Below, piece after piece: positions 1-18,844 of a stretch of DNA of 64,000 nucleotides. Source of the stretch: Glandiceps talaboti (Eukaryota > Hemichordata > Enteropneusta > Spengelidae). Location of the stretch: positions 17,538,985-17,602,984 of the forward strand of contig NC_135562.1 of the NCBI RefSeq assembly GCF_964340395.1. The letters run 5' to 3'. Under the pieces are notes generated by a model. It saw only the letters and a list, made by a program, of their open reading frames with translations. It had not been told where the DNA came from and did no database searches. The position numbers and the translations under genes were made by a program. The first letter of the stretch is position 1, and every line of letters begins with the position of its first letter.

Positions 1-450
1 AAGTATGTTGACATCTGTACTTTAGTAACTGATATGTTTTATGTTTGATGCCATAAGGCACCATCATGCGTGTACACAAATGTAAAGTGTGCAACTACTA
101 ACATTCTGTGAATTTGAGTTTGAAAGGAAAGCAATCTTCTCTTCATAACGCAAGAGATGGCAAGACATGCGTATTTGGTCTCGTAGTGTACGGTATTTAA
201 ACTAGAATACCAGCTAAAATCAAAGAGAATGAATATTGTCGAAACTGTTTAGCATAGTATGTACAAATAATGTGATCATGTAGACAGGCAGTAGCAGACA
301 GGGGCAGGCGTGTGTTTGAGAGATGGGGGAGGCAGACATCGCATGTATAGTGTACACTTGTTAAAAGCCTGAACATAATATGTGGTGACGTTGATATAGT
401 ATGGCGCATATTCAATTAGGTTTTACTGTATTTTTTTTTCTGTTCCGAAG

Positions 451-1760
<1,310 letters not shown>

Positions 1761-1948
1761 TTCGCTAACCGGAATAGAATTCAATTTAAGAATATACAAT
1801 GAATTGTATTTCACCGGTCCGTTTCCAGTCAAATTTCTACCTTACAACTGCGTATTGACGCCCTCACATGTGACATATCATAGATGCTGTACCACGCATG
1901 ATCATAAATGTACAAAAAACTATTATTATAATAATACTAAACATAAAC

Positions 1949-1954
1949 AATAAA
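1949..1954 (+). promoter_or_regulatory. Probable polyadenylation signal of sulfotransferase A
   Basis: A canonical AATAAA lies about 190 bases after the stop codon of gene A in AT-rich sequence. Position and motif fit a 3' end signal, but no transcript evidence is available. Confidence 0.45.
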
Positions 1955-2120
1955 ATATAACGAAAAATGACTATGAATGTAACATTTGAAAATATAATTA
2001 ATAATATTTTGTTTTTATACTACTTCTGTGTACGTTGTATGTTTATGATGTTCAAACATCGAAGACGAGCTTTTTCGAGAAATCATAATGGTGAGAATAA
2101 TTATGATGGTTGGATGAGTT

Positions 2121-2248
2121 AGTTAGTGAGTGAGTGAGTGAGTGAGTGAGTCAGTCAGTCAGTCAGTCAGTCAGTCAGTCAGTCAGTCAGTCAGTCAGTC
2201 AGCGAGCGAGCCAGCCAGCCAGCCAGCCAGTCAGTCAGTCAGTCAGTG
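2121..2248 (+). repeat. Compound tetranucleotide tract (GAGT)n(CAGT)n(CAGC)n
   Basis: Runs of GAGT, CAGT and CAGC-type units follow each other in the 3' flank of gene A. Confidence 0.9.
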
Positions 2249-2401
2249 ATCTTTCGTTTTCTCTTTTTAAGACTAAGATGTTGTAAATATTTAGTATTTA
2301 TGAGATGTGTCAATAGTCACTTGATGGGATCTAGGTGTGATTCTAAAGTATAGTCAAAAGAATTCAAGATAAGTCATGGTATTTCTAATGCATTTAATCA
2401 A

Positions 2402-4544
2402 CAGTCTGGTCGATCAACCATATTTGGAAGTGCTGACTGTGACTGTGCAACCCGTGAGAGCAATCTTCAAAAAATGAACCGTTACATTAATGACAACTTC
2501 ACTTTCAAAATAACCGTCACTGGAATTGTTATAGAATTAATATGCTTCTTTATTAAATTGTAGAGAGTGAGTGCAGAATGACATGTGTGATAGTCCAGAG
2601 CACAGTTTGTCGTTTACGGCAGTCAACAAGCCCAGGGTCAACAAGGTGTCATGTACATGTACACTCCCACCCCCTTATTTGTTGACATAATATCATTCGC
2701 TGAATACAGAGAATTCGTATTAATACCGTTTTTAAAAGATTTCTTTATTTATTGACCGCGGTGCACATGGCAATGAATACTTTTCTAGTAGATGTGTGAC
2801 TAGTTACCATTTCCAGTAATGGATTCCTCCAGTAAATGATGCTCATTACATGAACTTGTCAGACATTCAATGGGATTCATGTTACATGTACTTGACAGAA
2901 AACATTCACGAACAACGAATAATTCTAAGCAAATTTCAAGCAAATCAAACATGATAGAGTTGTTGGACCTCGGACACAGCACACTTGTCTAGTGTTGTCT
3001 GCAGACTGGACGAGCTACAAGTACAGTCTGCTAAAAGTGGATCTGCCATGTACAACGTTATCATACCATGCACGATTTGTGTGAGCCCGCTACCCCAGGT
3101 TAGTGTTTGCTCCTTTTATTGTAGAGATTAATAACATCAAAATAGCAATTAGTTGTCTACAATAGTATGACGTGATGTCCCACTTACAGAAAACACATTT
3201 GAAGTGTACTGAATGAAAGTTAAACATCTTGGTATTTCAAACAAGCACTTGGGATTTTTTCTCCAACTCAAGTACGTATTAGAACTTGTATATGTTTTCA
3301 CTATAATGCTATTTATTATGAACTGTATATACACCTACTTGTAGTATCACCCGATTGTTATTTTCATCTCGTTATTTTATTGTGCAAATAGACAATATGG
3401 ACGATTGTTATGTACGTACAAGAGAAGTACCACTCTTCTGGTTGAATTGATTTGTACAAATAACACACACTGAGGACAAGCAGTTTTCATCATATGATTT
3501 GCCTACACTACGGAAACACTGACGGTCGAGTTAATTTTGAGTGTCTGCCTACGTCTGCAACGATCGTACGAATTATATCTTACATTGGAATTCTATTTTA
3601 CGTTTATCGTTCAAGGTGCTGCCGTCTAGAGCTACGTGTGACATATCATAACAGTAGACAACCCATTTTTCACTGTTGTGTAGCTCGGAAACGCACTGGT
3701 GAATTTTTATCTAAATCGGATATAAACTCTACCAAAAGATAAATTTTACAATCATCTACTATTTACATGACAATAAAGTGAAAGTCACCCATGTATATAT
3801 TCAGATTGATTGTAGCAATGCCTGTGGGGTTTCGCATTCACGGTGATAACGCAACATTGTAACGGTCGTCTTCTAGCTCGGCTTCAACACAACTCGCATA
3901 AATGTCTGGTTGTGTGTGTGTGTGTGTAACGATGTGACACCAAACCGTACCCCTTCCTGCTACAAATTGGTGCAGACAGTAGATGTTGTCTCTCTTGCAT
4001 GAAAATTTATACTACGGCTAGACCGACTTGACCAATCAAAAGCCTTGGTTTCGGTTGGTTATATGGAGCCATAACCCACTCTTTCTTAAGGATGTGACCG
4101 ACCTATATATCCGTTTGAGCCAATCACGTCGTAGTATAGGGTTATGTGCTTATGCTAAGCCTCTCGTTTATTGACACAAAACCCTCCCGAACTCGTTAAC
4201 TATGTATTACATAACTGTATCTGTAAATGAAAGAAGTCAAGTAATTATATCGTAACTTAAATATTAATATTTCACGAACGCATCGGTGGAATTTTTCTTA
4301 CTCAGATATATGTAGGGCTGAAAAGTATATTTTATGACTATAGTTACCGGACATCCCCCATATTTTCGTGTCACAACTGACTTATTAATTTAAAAAATCG
4401 TGTATTTTGTTCACAGTTGGCGCGAAAGCTACATTCGGTAATAATTGAGCACGCTGCCATTGGTTGAAACGCGTCCAACGTCATCCAAAATATGTAAATA
4501 GAATGCAAATGAGCACTTCCAAATATGGTTGATCGACCAGACTG
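2402..4544. repeat. Pair of 33-bp perfect inverted repeats 2.1 kb apart
   Basis: Bases 2402-2434 recur as an exact reverse complement at 4512-4544, with core CTGGTCGATCAACCATATTT. I could not extend the match outward or find a target duplication. It may mark the ends of an old element or two insertions of one short repeat in opposite orientation. The sequence between holds no gene I recognise; its short open frames lack family motifs. Confidence 0.6.
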
Positions 4545-5203
4545 TGTAAATAGATATTGCACTTTCTCAATCTTTCTACCGACCAGTGAGTTTTGGACTC
4601 TAAATTCATTATATTGGAAGGTGATCAATGATCATCTATTTTCGCTAGGTTATATGTACGTCCCTCTTCAATGTCAATTTACCGTAGAAATGTAGTAGAC
4701 ATTTCTATGAAAATCAAATAGCCAATATTATTTGAAATTTAGTACGTCTGTCGTTTTTTTGTTTCAATTCTAGACAAGACCAAATGTTTGGTTTCGTTAT
4801 TTGAAGCTTTCAAAGATATTTGGTCCCGTGCAGGAGATTTTTAATTTCAATAAAAGTGGAGAAGATATTGACAGAGCTAATGCTACAAATATAATGTCTA
4901 TCTGTCCGTCAGTAAGAAAGGGAGATGTTTTGGCAAGATCTTGTACACTTTTACACGATTGTAGGTGTGGTTTTTTTTTTAAAATTATTATCGTGCCATA
5001 ATAATACAGGGTAAATAAATGAAAATCACAATTTTAGGCCATGATTTCGACAAAGCCTTTCCATTTCTTTCTAGCCTTGATATCGTTAATTTTACACTCA
5101 ATTCTGATTCTGTCTGATAACTCTACACAGATACGCTTTTGTTCTGGCAGATAAGCCAAGATTTGTAAATCGTAAACATTGCAATCACAATAATATGATT
5201 TAC

Positions 5204-6230
5204 TCAGCTACCGACGTTATTGATTCGAATAATTAAATCACGAAAACATAAATCAATTCTAGTGTTGTTCATATTGTTGATGAAGTCCATTACTTTTTTC
5301 CACAGATTATCAAGCCGTCTACATTCCCAAAACATGTGTTTCTGTGTTTCTACGGTACCATAGATACGACATAAACTATTGACAGATCTCTTCCAATTGT
5401 ACAATTTCTCATTACAATGAAGAAAAATAAACATGAAATTTGACAATCTACGTTCATATGTTAAATTAATTGTTCGATGAACCCAAATGTTTGACCAATT
5501 AACGTTAAGTTCGTACTTTCTATTCCACATTTCTATAACCCACGGTTTCACAAATTTGTGACTAATTAAGCACCTATATAATAATAATAATAATAGTCTT
5601 TAACTTTTTAACTTTTGTGACCAGTGAGATATTATCCTTGTCTTCAGAGAGTTTGACAAAAATAACTGTTCTGTTTGAAGTTTCCTCCTGTAGAGGGTGA
5701 TTCTTCAAGATTGCTTTCCAGTCATTAGAAATGGAATTTAGAATCTCGAACGTTTCCGATATCCAGTTTGTGTGTACATTAAGTTTTCTATAAATCAAAT
5801 CAACATCAAAAGCTCCAACAAAAAAAAGAAGATCTTTAACAAAAGTTAGACCCGAATTTATCCAATTGCGGAAAAAGAGTGTTTGTCCTTTGAAGGTAAC
5901 GTTCTTATTGCACCAAACGATTTGGTTGAGTACAGATACTGCATCGCTAATAGAAATATTTCCTCCACCACACTCATGCCAGGGAAGCATTACTTCCTTG
6001 TAAAACTGACGTATCATTTAAAGACATTTACAATGCTTGGGCTCACTAAAGTTCATTTGAAATATTAACTCAGTGATACCATCGTGATACAAAAAATGAA
6101 AAGGAATAAGTTTCCACGAAGGAGAACTACAATTAATGGGTTCAGCAGCTATACGACTCATCCATGATGTCTTTAGAGCCTTATTCTGGCAAAATACATC
6201 AAGAGCATTAATTCCACCTTCGCAATACTA
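5204..6230 (-). pseudogene. Broken Tx1/L1-like LINE, C-terminal part of ORF2
   Basis: Reading down the minus strand, three open pieces in changing frames match the 3' part of an L1/Tx1-group LINE ORF2 in order. First comes a GGINALDVFCQNKALKTSW-like piece near 6230-6160. Then 6017-5574 is the linker after the RT, with INSGLTFVKDLL. Last, 5551-5204 ends in CRIYGTVETQKHMFWECRR followed by LDNLWKKV. The last is the Cys-rich tail (CxxC..H..C) typical of this group. Stops and frameshifts separate the pieces, so it is dead. A short (TAA)n run lies at 5577-5594 between pieces. Family assignment is from motif recall; the clade within Tx1/L1 is uncertain. Confidence 0.68.
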
Positions 6231-6300
6231 GCCAATTATGGTAGCTCGTTTGACATGATTGTAGTTTTTGAGGTATCGCATCCATCCATCCATTCATCCT

Positions 6301-6344
<44 letters not shown>
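6301..6344 (+). repeat. (CAGA)n microsatellite
   Basis: Pure tetranucleotide run at the 3' end of the Penelope-like remnant, where its endonuclease domain would be expected. Confidence 0.93.
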
Positions 6345-7617
6345 CTTTTCTTATGGCCAAAAGCATGATTAGTATTAACAATGAAACGACATGTACCACA
6401 TCGAGTAAGATCGCACGGAATGAAACAGCATTAACTTCCAATCCGTGTTGTTCTGTATGGACCACCATATCTCTAAGACTGGTATCACGACGCCAAGCTA
6501 TTAAAGGTACTTCAGGAAAAATGAACTGGTTACCTTATTAGAACGTAAGATATTAAAATGCTTGCACATTATGTTCTTAACTCTACTGGAAAAGGGATGG
6601 TATGTTAGAGCCAATATGGGATGATCATTGTTACTCTTCGATCATGTGATTTGATACAAGCTTCCCTACACGTACACAGAAGACACTTTAAGCAAAGCCG
6701 CATAGGTAACCGACACATAATAACCACATTGGTGGTGGAAGTACGTGCAAAATTCAGCAGACCTTTCCCTTAAAGCCAAATCACTACTACAAATACGACG
6801 TAAACGAAATAATTTTGAATTGGGAATGGAAGTTTTACTCTTATTACTAGGATGTGATGAACCATACTGCAAATATGACTGTTAATCAACAGGTAATAGT
6901 ATAAACAGATGTAGCTATATCATCACCATCAATTCTAAGGGACCGGAGATGTCAAGGAAATTGATAGTTAGTTCGGAAATATCATAACTATACTGAATAG
7001 CAGGATTAAAGTTACATTTTGTAATCAATAAGTTGCATCACTTCCTCAAGATTGAGTGAAGCTGCAATGCCATCATCAATAAACCGTTGAAATAAATCAC
7101 GTAAGATCCCTTGATAGGAACTGAAAATAAGGTGTTGCTGATAAGACATAAATAAACAAGAATAACAAGGAGCAAGACAGGTTCCCATAGCAACGCCGCG
7201 ATTCTGCACACAACATACCTGTCATGAAAGGTAAAATAATTACACGTAAGAACAAGTTCTGCCAATCTCAGTAGAAGTTGGGTAGGAGGGTCAAGTATAG
7301 GTCTAAAATTAATGTAGTGTTCGGGTGCAACTAAACCTTCTTTATGTGGTATGGTACAAGGATTTAACGTCCAGAGAGAAGAGGTACCATGGCTTACCTT
7401 GTTGGAATTGGAAGCCATTAAGTACTTTAAGAGCATGGTTTATACCCTTAATGTAGGTGGGCTGAGATGCGACAATGGGTCATAAAATGACATCCAAATA
7501 ACGCGCGATGTGTTCTGTAGGGCAGTTGCAAGCTGAGACGATGGGCCTACCAGGAATATTAACCTTATGTATCTTGGGTAGTAAATAAAACACTGCTGTC
7601 CTAGATCGATGGACTAC
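6345..7617 (-). pseudogene. Penelope-like retroelement remnant (RT and linker)
   Basis: On the minus strand four pieces follow each other in the order of a Penelope-like protein. At 7617-7480, FYLLPKIHK then [15 protein letters not shown] is the RT2/2a region. At 7209-7012, GVAMGTCLAP and FQRFIDDGIA correspond to the HGTxMGTxxAP motif and the catalytic (Y/F)IDD box. At 6872-6666, SIPNSKLFRLRRICSSD is the region after the palm. Near 6630-6360 come LTYHPFSSRVKNI, AWRRDTSLRDMVVHTE and a CxxxRCGTCRFI zinc-knuckle-like stretch that precedes the GIY-YIG endonuclease. Frameshifts and stops break it, and the GIY-YIG domain itself is replaced by (CAGA)n. The motifs make the family call good; activity is excluded. 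Confidence 0.78.
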
Positions 7618-7663
7618 ATACATACATACATACATACATACATACATACATACATACATACAT
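7616..7663 (+). repeat. (CATA)n microsatellite
   Basis: Pure tetranucleotide run directly at the 5' boundary of the Penelope-like remnant. Confidence 0.93.
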
Positions 7664-7689
7664 AAAAGACACAATTCAAATAGTTACAC

Positions 7690-8530
7690 ATATAATATCA
7701 TAAGTTAGCTCTTTTTTGTATATACTGACTTTTGACCTGACCTCCATCTTCAAAGTCAAATAGCATATCATTCAATAACGTATGGCGTTTTAGATCTAGA
7801 GACGCCTCTCACATGTCCGCACCTATGTCTCTCAAGGCAAACTGTAAGGCTGAGTATTAAGCTTTGACCCTGACTTTCGTCTTCAAGGTCAAATAGCGAA
7901 TTCGTCATTAACTTTGGAATATTTATACCTAGACGCATCTTTCAGTATGCTAGAGACAAAGTTACACTTTTGAAGGACTTCTGACTTTGAACGTAATTTT
8001 CAAGGACAAATTTAGAATTCGCTAAGTAACTTTTTAAGTTTTTTTAATAGGGTCAGTCTTCAATCTGTTACACTGATGTTATAAGTGGTAACCATGTTGA
8101 TAAGATTCTAGGACAATATATCTGAAATCAGTTAACAATACTATACATATTGTGTTGGGTGGTATGTCTGCGAAAGCAGAAGATTTGGAAATTGAATACG
8201 CATATTTATTACCAAATCAATTAAAAATCAAAAATCATTCAAGACTGGAAAGGGTTAGGTATGTTATTAAAAGGTGTAGTTTTAATGTCAGTATAAACGT
8301 GTCCTCGATTAAATATATCGATTCAAAGACTGCTACCCATTGAAGAGTCACTCAATATCAATGTTCAGTCCCTTAGGGGCGAGATCAATAGTTTAATATA
8401 GGCCAAAAATTAAAAGTTATTTCAAACCACACAAGCAATTTCAAATCAGTATGTAGTAGTATGTAGTGCTATGAATATAAAGCCAGTATGTATTGAGTAT
8501 GTTTTTGCTGACCCTTTACTTTATTTTAGG
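7690..8530 (-). repeat. Dispersed repeat family copy in the 3' flank of gene B
   Basis: Minus-orientation copy of a roughly 1.2-kb sequence rich in GGTCAAGGTCAAAG-like words. The same family lies downstream of C (27470-28620), D (38700-39950) and E (51890-52690), inside intron 1 of D (34880-35330, minus) and as an orphan at 19700-20450. Shared words include a run of AGGTATGTTATTAAAAGGT type and its complement. No coding sequence is visible in it. Confidence 0.75.
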
Positions 8531-8607
8531 GCAATGCATTAACCATAGCAAAATTTCTTCCTTTTCTCAATTTCACATATTTTATAAATATTTTTATTTA
8601 ACTTTAC

Positions 8608-8639
8608 TAGTGGATGTTTAGTATACTAAACATCCACTA
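8608..8639. repeat. Perfect 32-bp palindrome without spacer
   Basis: The 16-base arm TAGTGGATGTTTAGTA is followed immediately by its exact reverse complement. It lies 280 bases past the stop codon of gene B. Confidence 0.9.
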
Positions 8640-8915
8640 CAATCCAAATCAATTATGTAGGGTGAGCACTGAAATGGCTCAACCTCCCAACACCCCAAAA
8701 GTAAAATAAGTTAGTCTTTTGTCTTTATCTTATATTTAAATATCGATCTCGTCCCTTATTAGAGAGGTTGAGTCACGTATGGATCTACCGTAGTTATCCT
8801 TTACGAAAGCTTGTTGTTTCTGGAATTTGAATTAATTATAAAACGCATTGCTTTAGTCTCAAAATAACATGTTCTCTCTACTCTATCAGTTCAACCATTT
8901 ATGTCCACTGAGATG

Positions 8916-14262
<5,347 letters not shown>

Positions 14263-14759
14263 TGCAAAGGTCTTAATTATGTTCTACCAAAACTGTTCTA
14301 GATCTAAAATCGACAATACAAAAGGAGGGGGTATAAGTTTTTGATGTGTAATTAATCTACAGGATATCCAGCTACCATGATATAATTCGAAAATATGGTC
14401 ACTGGGAGATGCATAATCAGTCTTGGAATAGAAAGGAAAATAGCCCAACAAGCCATAAATATTTCGAATTTTATTGACGGTTTCATGTTACAGTTATTTG
14501 GTACTGTTGTATTAGCGGGTTTTCACCTAAGCACTTATACCGACGGTCAACTTCGATCCCCTCGTTAATGAGATATTCATATGCAAATACGGACGTTAAC
14601 TTGAATGAACACGACCTAAACAACAGTGCAGACTCATTAGTCTTTTGACAATATTTAACGTCATTGAAACCATCTGTAATTCTATATGCAAATCCTTAGA
14701 TTCCATCGATCAAAAATTGTGGTATTGCTCAGACACTGCAACAGTAGCCGGCGGTTTGA

Positions 14760-16650
14760 GAAACAGGTGTTCTCTCAACTTGAGAACTTTGTAGCGTCAT
14801 TGGCTAAGGTTGTAAGACTCTGGCATGCAAATTATAATGAGATGTCCATTGAAATATTGAAGTATCAGGAAAATCATCCTTAACGGGCGACAAACTTTGC
14901 ACTGTATCTAGACAAAGAGTAGAACTGTGTTGATTGGCAAGGGCATTTAGAGTCTTCTCTCTAATATTTTACTGACTTAATAATTAGAAAGTATTAACCA
15001 TGAAAATTAAAAGGTCGACATATTCACGGAAATAAACCGTTAATCCTCTTTCGACATGCGTTCGTAGGTTGTCTAGCCTGGTTGCTTTCAAAGTGGAAGT
15101 GAAGAACGTTAATGGTGCTATTTATGTTCTGCTTTAATTCCATGAATTTGACAACCTTTATTTGTCAAAGGTGAAACTCCAGAGTAAAAGTAGTAAAACA
15201 TAATTATAGTTATACATGTACTTGGAATTCAACAAGCTCTGGTGGTTCTCCCCAGTACGTAGTCGAGCAGCACAGTTACGCAACCATATCGTACCATTAC
15301 TTGTACTTACTCTTTGTCATGTTAATTTCCATAAGTCGACTTTCGTCGAAGACGCTTACTATTGTCAATGAATTACTTAGTGGGTGTTCACCTGTGGAAG
15401 CACTAATTTAGCCAGGAGCACACTAAAACAATCAGCTGAGTAAAATTTCACTGGTGACAATTTCCTCATGCCAATTCCTCTCCTGTGAGGGCGAATTTTG
15501 GTGAGATTTTGGTCGTGAGCCAAATATATAGCGTGTTTGATAATTTTGGCCAAGAGTGAATATTTCCTCATGTGTGCACCTGAATGTGAGCATTCTTCTC
15601 ACGACTTTCTCATAAGAGCGCATGCCTTGCGATAACATTATTACAAAATGTTTTCCTCAGTCTAAAGCACAGATGAATAACTTCTACGTCAACTACGGTA
15701 TTATCATAGTTTTATAAAACTCTCAACCTGATAACATTGTGACATCATTAGCTGACGTTGTACAAGTTGGTATGCAAATTAATGTTATGAGATGTCCGTC
15801 GAAATATTGAAGTGTCAATTTCAACCAGTTCAACCATCTTTAACGGAAAAGAAACTATGCAGTGTATCAAAACAAAAGAGTTGAAATGTTTGGGGTGAAA
15901 TTTACCAAAAATTATTGCTATTTGGTTTGTATATGACAGAGCTATATTTTGGTAGAACTACTCAATACACACCGGTGCATTTGAAATAGCCAAGCGAAAA
16001 ACAATAATTAGAATAGACAGTGTATTGTTAATTGCTCCGAGAGAGTCAATAGGACAGTACAATACAACTATTTTGAAACGAATCCGATATTTCAATCCAT
16101 CTTCTGAAAATGAAATCATGGTCCTGGTCAAAACGTCGCATTCGTTTCTAATTTAACTTCCCAAAGTATCTAGATCTGTATTTTACTATATACGCTGGAG
16201 ACTTCTCTAACGTTTGTTATTGTACTGTTAATACAATACTTAATAATTAAAAAGTACTACCCCTCAACTTAAAATATTGAAATATTTGCGGCAATTAACG
16301 ATTATTCCTCATTTTGACTTGTATTTATCAGTTATATACCCTGACTACTTTCAAAGGAAGCCTTTTAGCTGTTTTAACCGAGAGTACTACTAGTATTGAT
16401 GTTTTGTGTTTGTTCAACGGATTGGACAAGACATTTTTATGAACCTTTTATTTTTTCCACAGGTGAAACTGAAGAGGATAAGTAGCATAACAAAGTTATA
16501 AGCTTACTTCGAATTCGACAAGCTTGGACCCCCCCCCCCCCCCAATAGGTTGTCGAGCAGCTCAGCTACGCAACCTTTTACCGTTATTTGTACTTAGTCT
16601 TTGTCAGGATAATTTCCATACCTCAAATTTCGTTGGAGACAAATATGTCA
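14760..16650 (+). repeat. Diverged tandem duplication inside the B-upstream element
   Basis: 14760-15370 and 15720-16640 share several blocks in the same order: GTAGCGTCATTGGCTAA-like, ATGAGATGTCC(A/G)T, a GTCGAGCAGC(A/T)CAG(T/C)TACGC block and a TTGTACTTA(C/G)TCTTTGTCA block. Spacing grows from about 0.96 to 1.28 kb between blocks, so indels accumulated after the duplication. Confidence 0.7.
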
Positions 16651-17109
16651 ATTGAGTATTGACCTTTTCGTTGGTCATTTCGATTTATCCGTTGCACGTA
16701 TTAGCATAACAATGGATTTTCGTCGTCGTCGTTCAAAATGTTTTCGTTCTAAAATTTGCATACGTCCACTTTCGTTGACGTTAAATATTATCAATAGATT
16801 AATGAGCTTTTCGTCGGCCATGTCGATTTATATGTCACTGTATTTGCATAACAATAGATTTTCGTCGGCTTTCGTTCTGAAATGTGTTTTCGTCTGTTTT
16901 CGTTCTAAAATTTGCATACGTCCACTTTCGTCGACGTTAAATATTGTCGAAAGATAATGAGTTTCGTCGATTTATACGTCGCATTTTATTTGCATAAGGA
17001 TGTCATATTTTTGTTTCTATTTTTTTTCCCTGTCTGCACAGTCAAGTAACCTGTTTTGTGAATGCATGAGGCCAATGAGGCGAAAAAGCCGGGAACAAAT
17101 AATCGATCT

Positions 17110-17575
17110 CTAGTCCAAAAGTGTTGCAAAAAGCTGTGAAACTTTAACAAACGTTGATGTAGTCATGACGTATGTAGTCGACGATCGGGTTGTTGTGTTA
17201 TTGTCGACCAGCACCATTATGAAACCCACTATACATCCTTTATAACTGGCTATCAAGGTATCAATAATCATAACGTGTTCAACATGATCACAATATTCCA
17301 AGTCCACCCTGTCATAAATTCTGGTCGTTTCCTATTTGTGCGAACAATGACCTGTTCTGATGACGTTGGACGACATCCCTTATTCTACGTCTTACTACAG
17401 TAGCAGAACGAATAATGTAAATGTCTTGCACATCTCGAGACAGAATGCGTACATTTGCACGGACATGATCTGCTATCAGTTGATAATTGTTAGCATGCTG
17501 ACCCATAGCTTCCAAAATCAATTGACGTTCGGTACGTGTCACAGGAACCCGGATAACACGTCCGCACCCGGACAT
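17110..17575 (-). pseudogene. Unrecognised element-borne reading frame, interrupted
   Basis: Two minus-strand frames lie end to end inside the B-upstream element: 17575-17312 (87 codons, starting MSGCGRVIRVPVTRTERQL) and 17307-17110 (65 codons, with DTLIASYKGCIVGFIMVLVD). They are separated by a stop and a shift of frame. The first is Arg-rich and predicted helical. I recognise no family. They could be the remains of one element-encoded protein, or chance frames. Confidence 0.3.
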
Positions 17576-18019
17576 TTTATTTGCACGACATTCCCTGGAG
17601 CATGTGTTTGAATTAATTTGATAACTAATTCTAACATATTACATGAATTCTATATTTAAAAAGAATTAGAAGGAAAGTGAACAATCATGCAAAATCAATA
17701 CGTTCTCGTCTCAAGCTTGCAATTCTAAGCCCATTAACCAATCGCCATGTTCTTTTAATTCATTAACATCTGCAAGAAGGTGTACAAGAAATGTATTGAC
17801 AAATCTGTAAGCTTGTGATAATGAAATGCAAGTTACTTTCACCCACTCGGACTGAAGACGTTAAATATTGTCAATAGATTAATGAGGTTTCAGTCGATTT
17901 ATATGTGGCATCTATTGCATATCAATAGTTTGCCGTGTGCATGTATCGTTCGTCTACGCTTAGGTGAAAACCCACTATTACAACTACCCCTAACAAAATA
18001 ATAAGAAACTGTAAATTCT

Positions 18020-18300
18020 ACACTTTAAGAGCATATCGCACTTTCTTGTGTCGTTTCGTCTATGTATATTAAATATTCAAACTAGAAATAGGGAATTGGA
18101 AGTGAATGGTTGATGTCTGTATTTGATGTTGCACATTTGTTCATTTCATTTAGACAAAATTCACAAGAAGTTGTTATTCATTCAATCTTTTGATATCTTT
18201 TAAGTGTAACGTGTGCAGTTTCTTATTGGTGTCAGCGTTGTTATTATAAAACAGAGGCAATGAACGGAAACATGAAACTTGGCGGTAACCGGGTGTAAAC
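18020..18300 (-). promoter_or_regulatory. Upstream region of gene B, displaced by the element insertion
   Basis: The reverse complement matches the upstream sequence of gene C (21780-21920) and gene E (43380-43620), including a TAACAACGCTG(A/G)CACCAAT-like word and the AAAAGATATCAAGAGAT-like word. In E this sequence is 250-500 bases from the coding start; in B it is 3.8 kb away because of the inserted element. Confidence 0.65.
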
Positions 18301-18844
18301 TGAATGCCCCTTGTCGTTAGGCAAAAACCATGAAGAGGACAGTTAGTAACCACCTATGGGCATGGTCTTATATACATAATTATATGTATACGCTTACACA
18401 TACACATTGACATTTAATCGTGCCTAATACAACAACTGACCTCGTTTGTTCAAAGGTTGATTTTCTTAACAGTCAAATGTAGCTATGTGCTAAATACCAG
18501 TTTAACACCCAACAAACCTATTTATCGTACTATATAATTTATATTTGTTCTTGTTCGTATTTTGGTCATTCCTTAGAGATCATTTCAAACGTCACTGAAA
18601 GATGTTTTAGTGTGATTTTGATGGCTATACATTTGTAATTCTATAGTGTGTGGCGTGCAGAACGTGACCTTGTATAGTCACCGTGTTACAAGGTTCGTGT
18701 TGTTTACCTCGATCTTTACAATTTCTGTCTGAATAGTTATATACGATAAAAAAATACTAAGTATGATGTACATACATGGATGTCATCTAACGATCAATGT
18801 TGGCCAAGTTCAATGTATTAGAAAATACACAGGATTAGACTTAC

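Larger units (their letters stand above)
1761..5200. other. A to LINE spacer, no gene recognised
   Basis: AT-rich spacer. Besides the poly(A) signal, the tetranucleotide tract and the 33-bp inverted repeat it holds only a short (GT)n near 3911 and open frames under 90 codons without recognisable motifs (for example at 3494-3742 and 4371-4628). I see no RNA gene. Confidence 0.5.
14510..17980. mobile_element. 3.46-kb inverted-repeat DNA element upstream of gene B, TATTA flanks
   Basis: Element 14515-17975 lies between two TATTA pentamers (14510-14514, 17976-17980). Its ends are imperfect inverted repeats: GCGGGTTTTCACCTAAGC at the left, GTGGGTTTTCACCTAAGC as complement of the right. A second inverted block near 14635-14665 and 17855-17885 contains GACGTTAAATATTGTCAA. 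On either side, the upstream region of gene B matches that of gene E (43560-43660) and gene C continuously, so those genes give the empty site. Inside are a diverged tandem duplication (14760-15370 against 15720-16640), a roughly 160-bp unit repeated at 16740-16960, and two short minus-strand frames of unknown function. No transposase domain recognised, so probably non-autonomous. A 3-bp TTA duplication (PIF/Harbinger type) is compatible but unproven. Confidence 0.8.
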
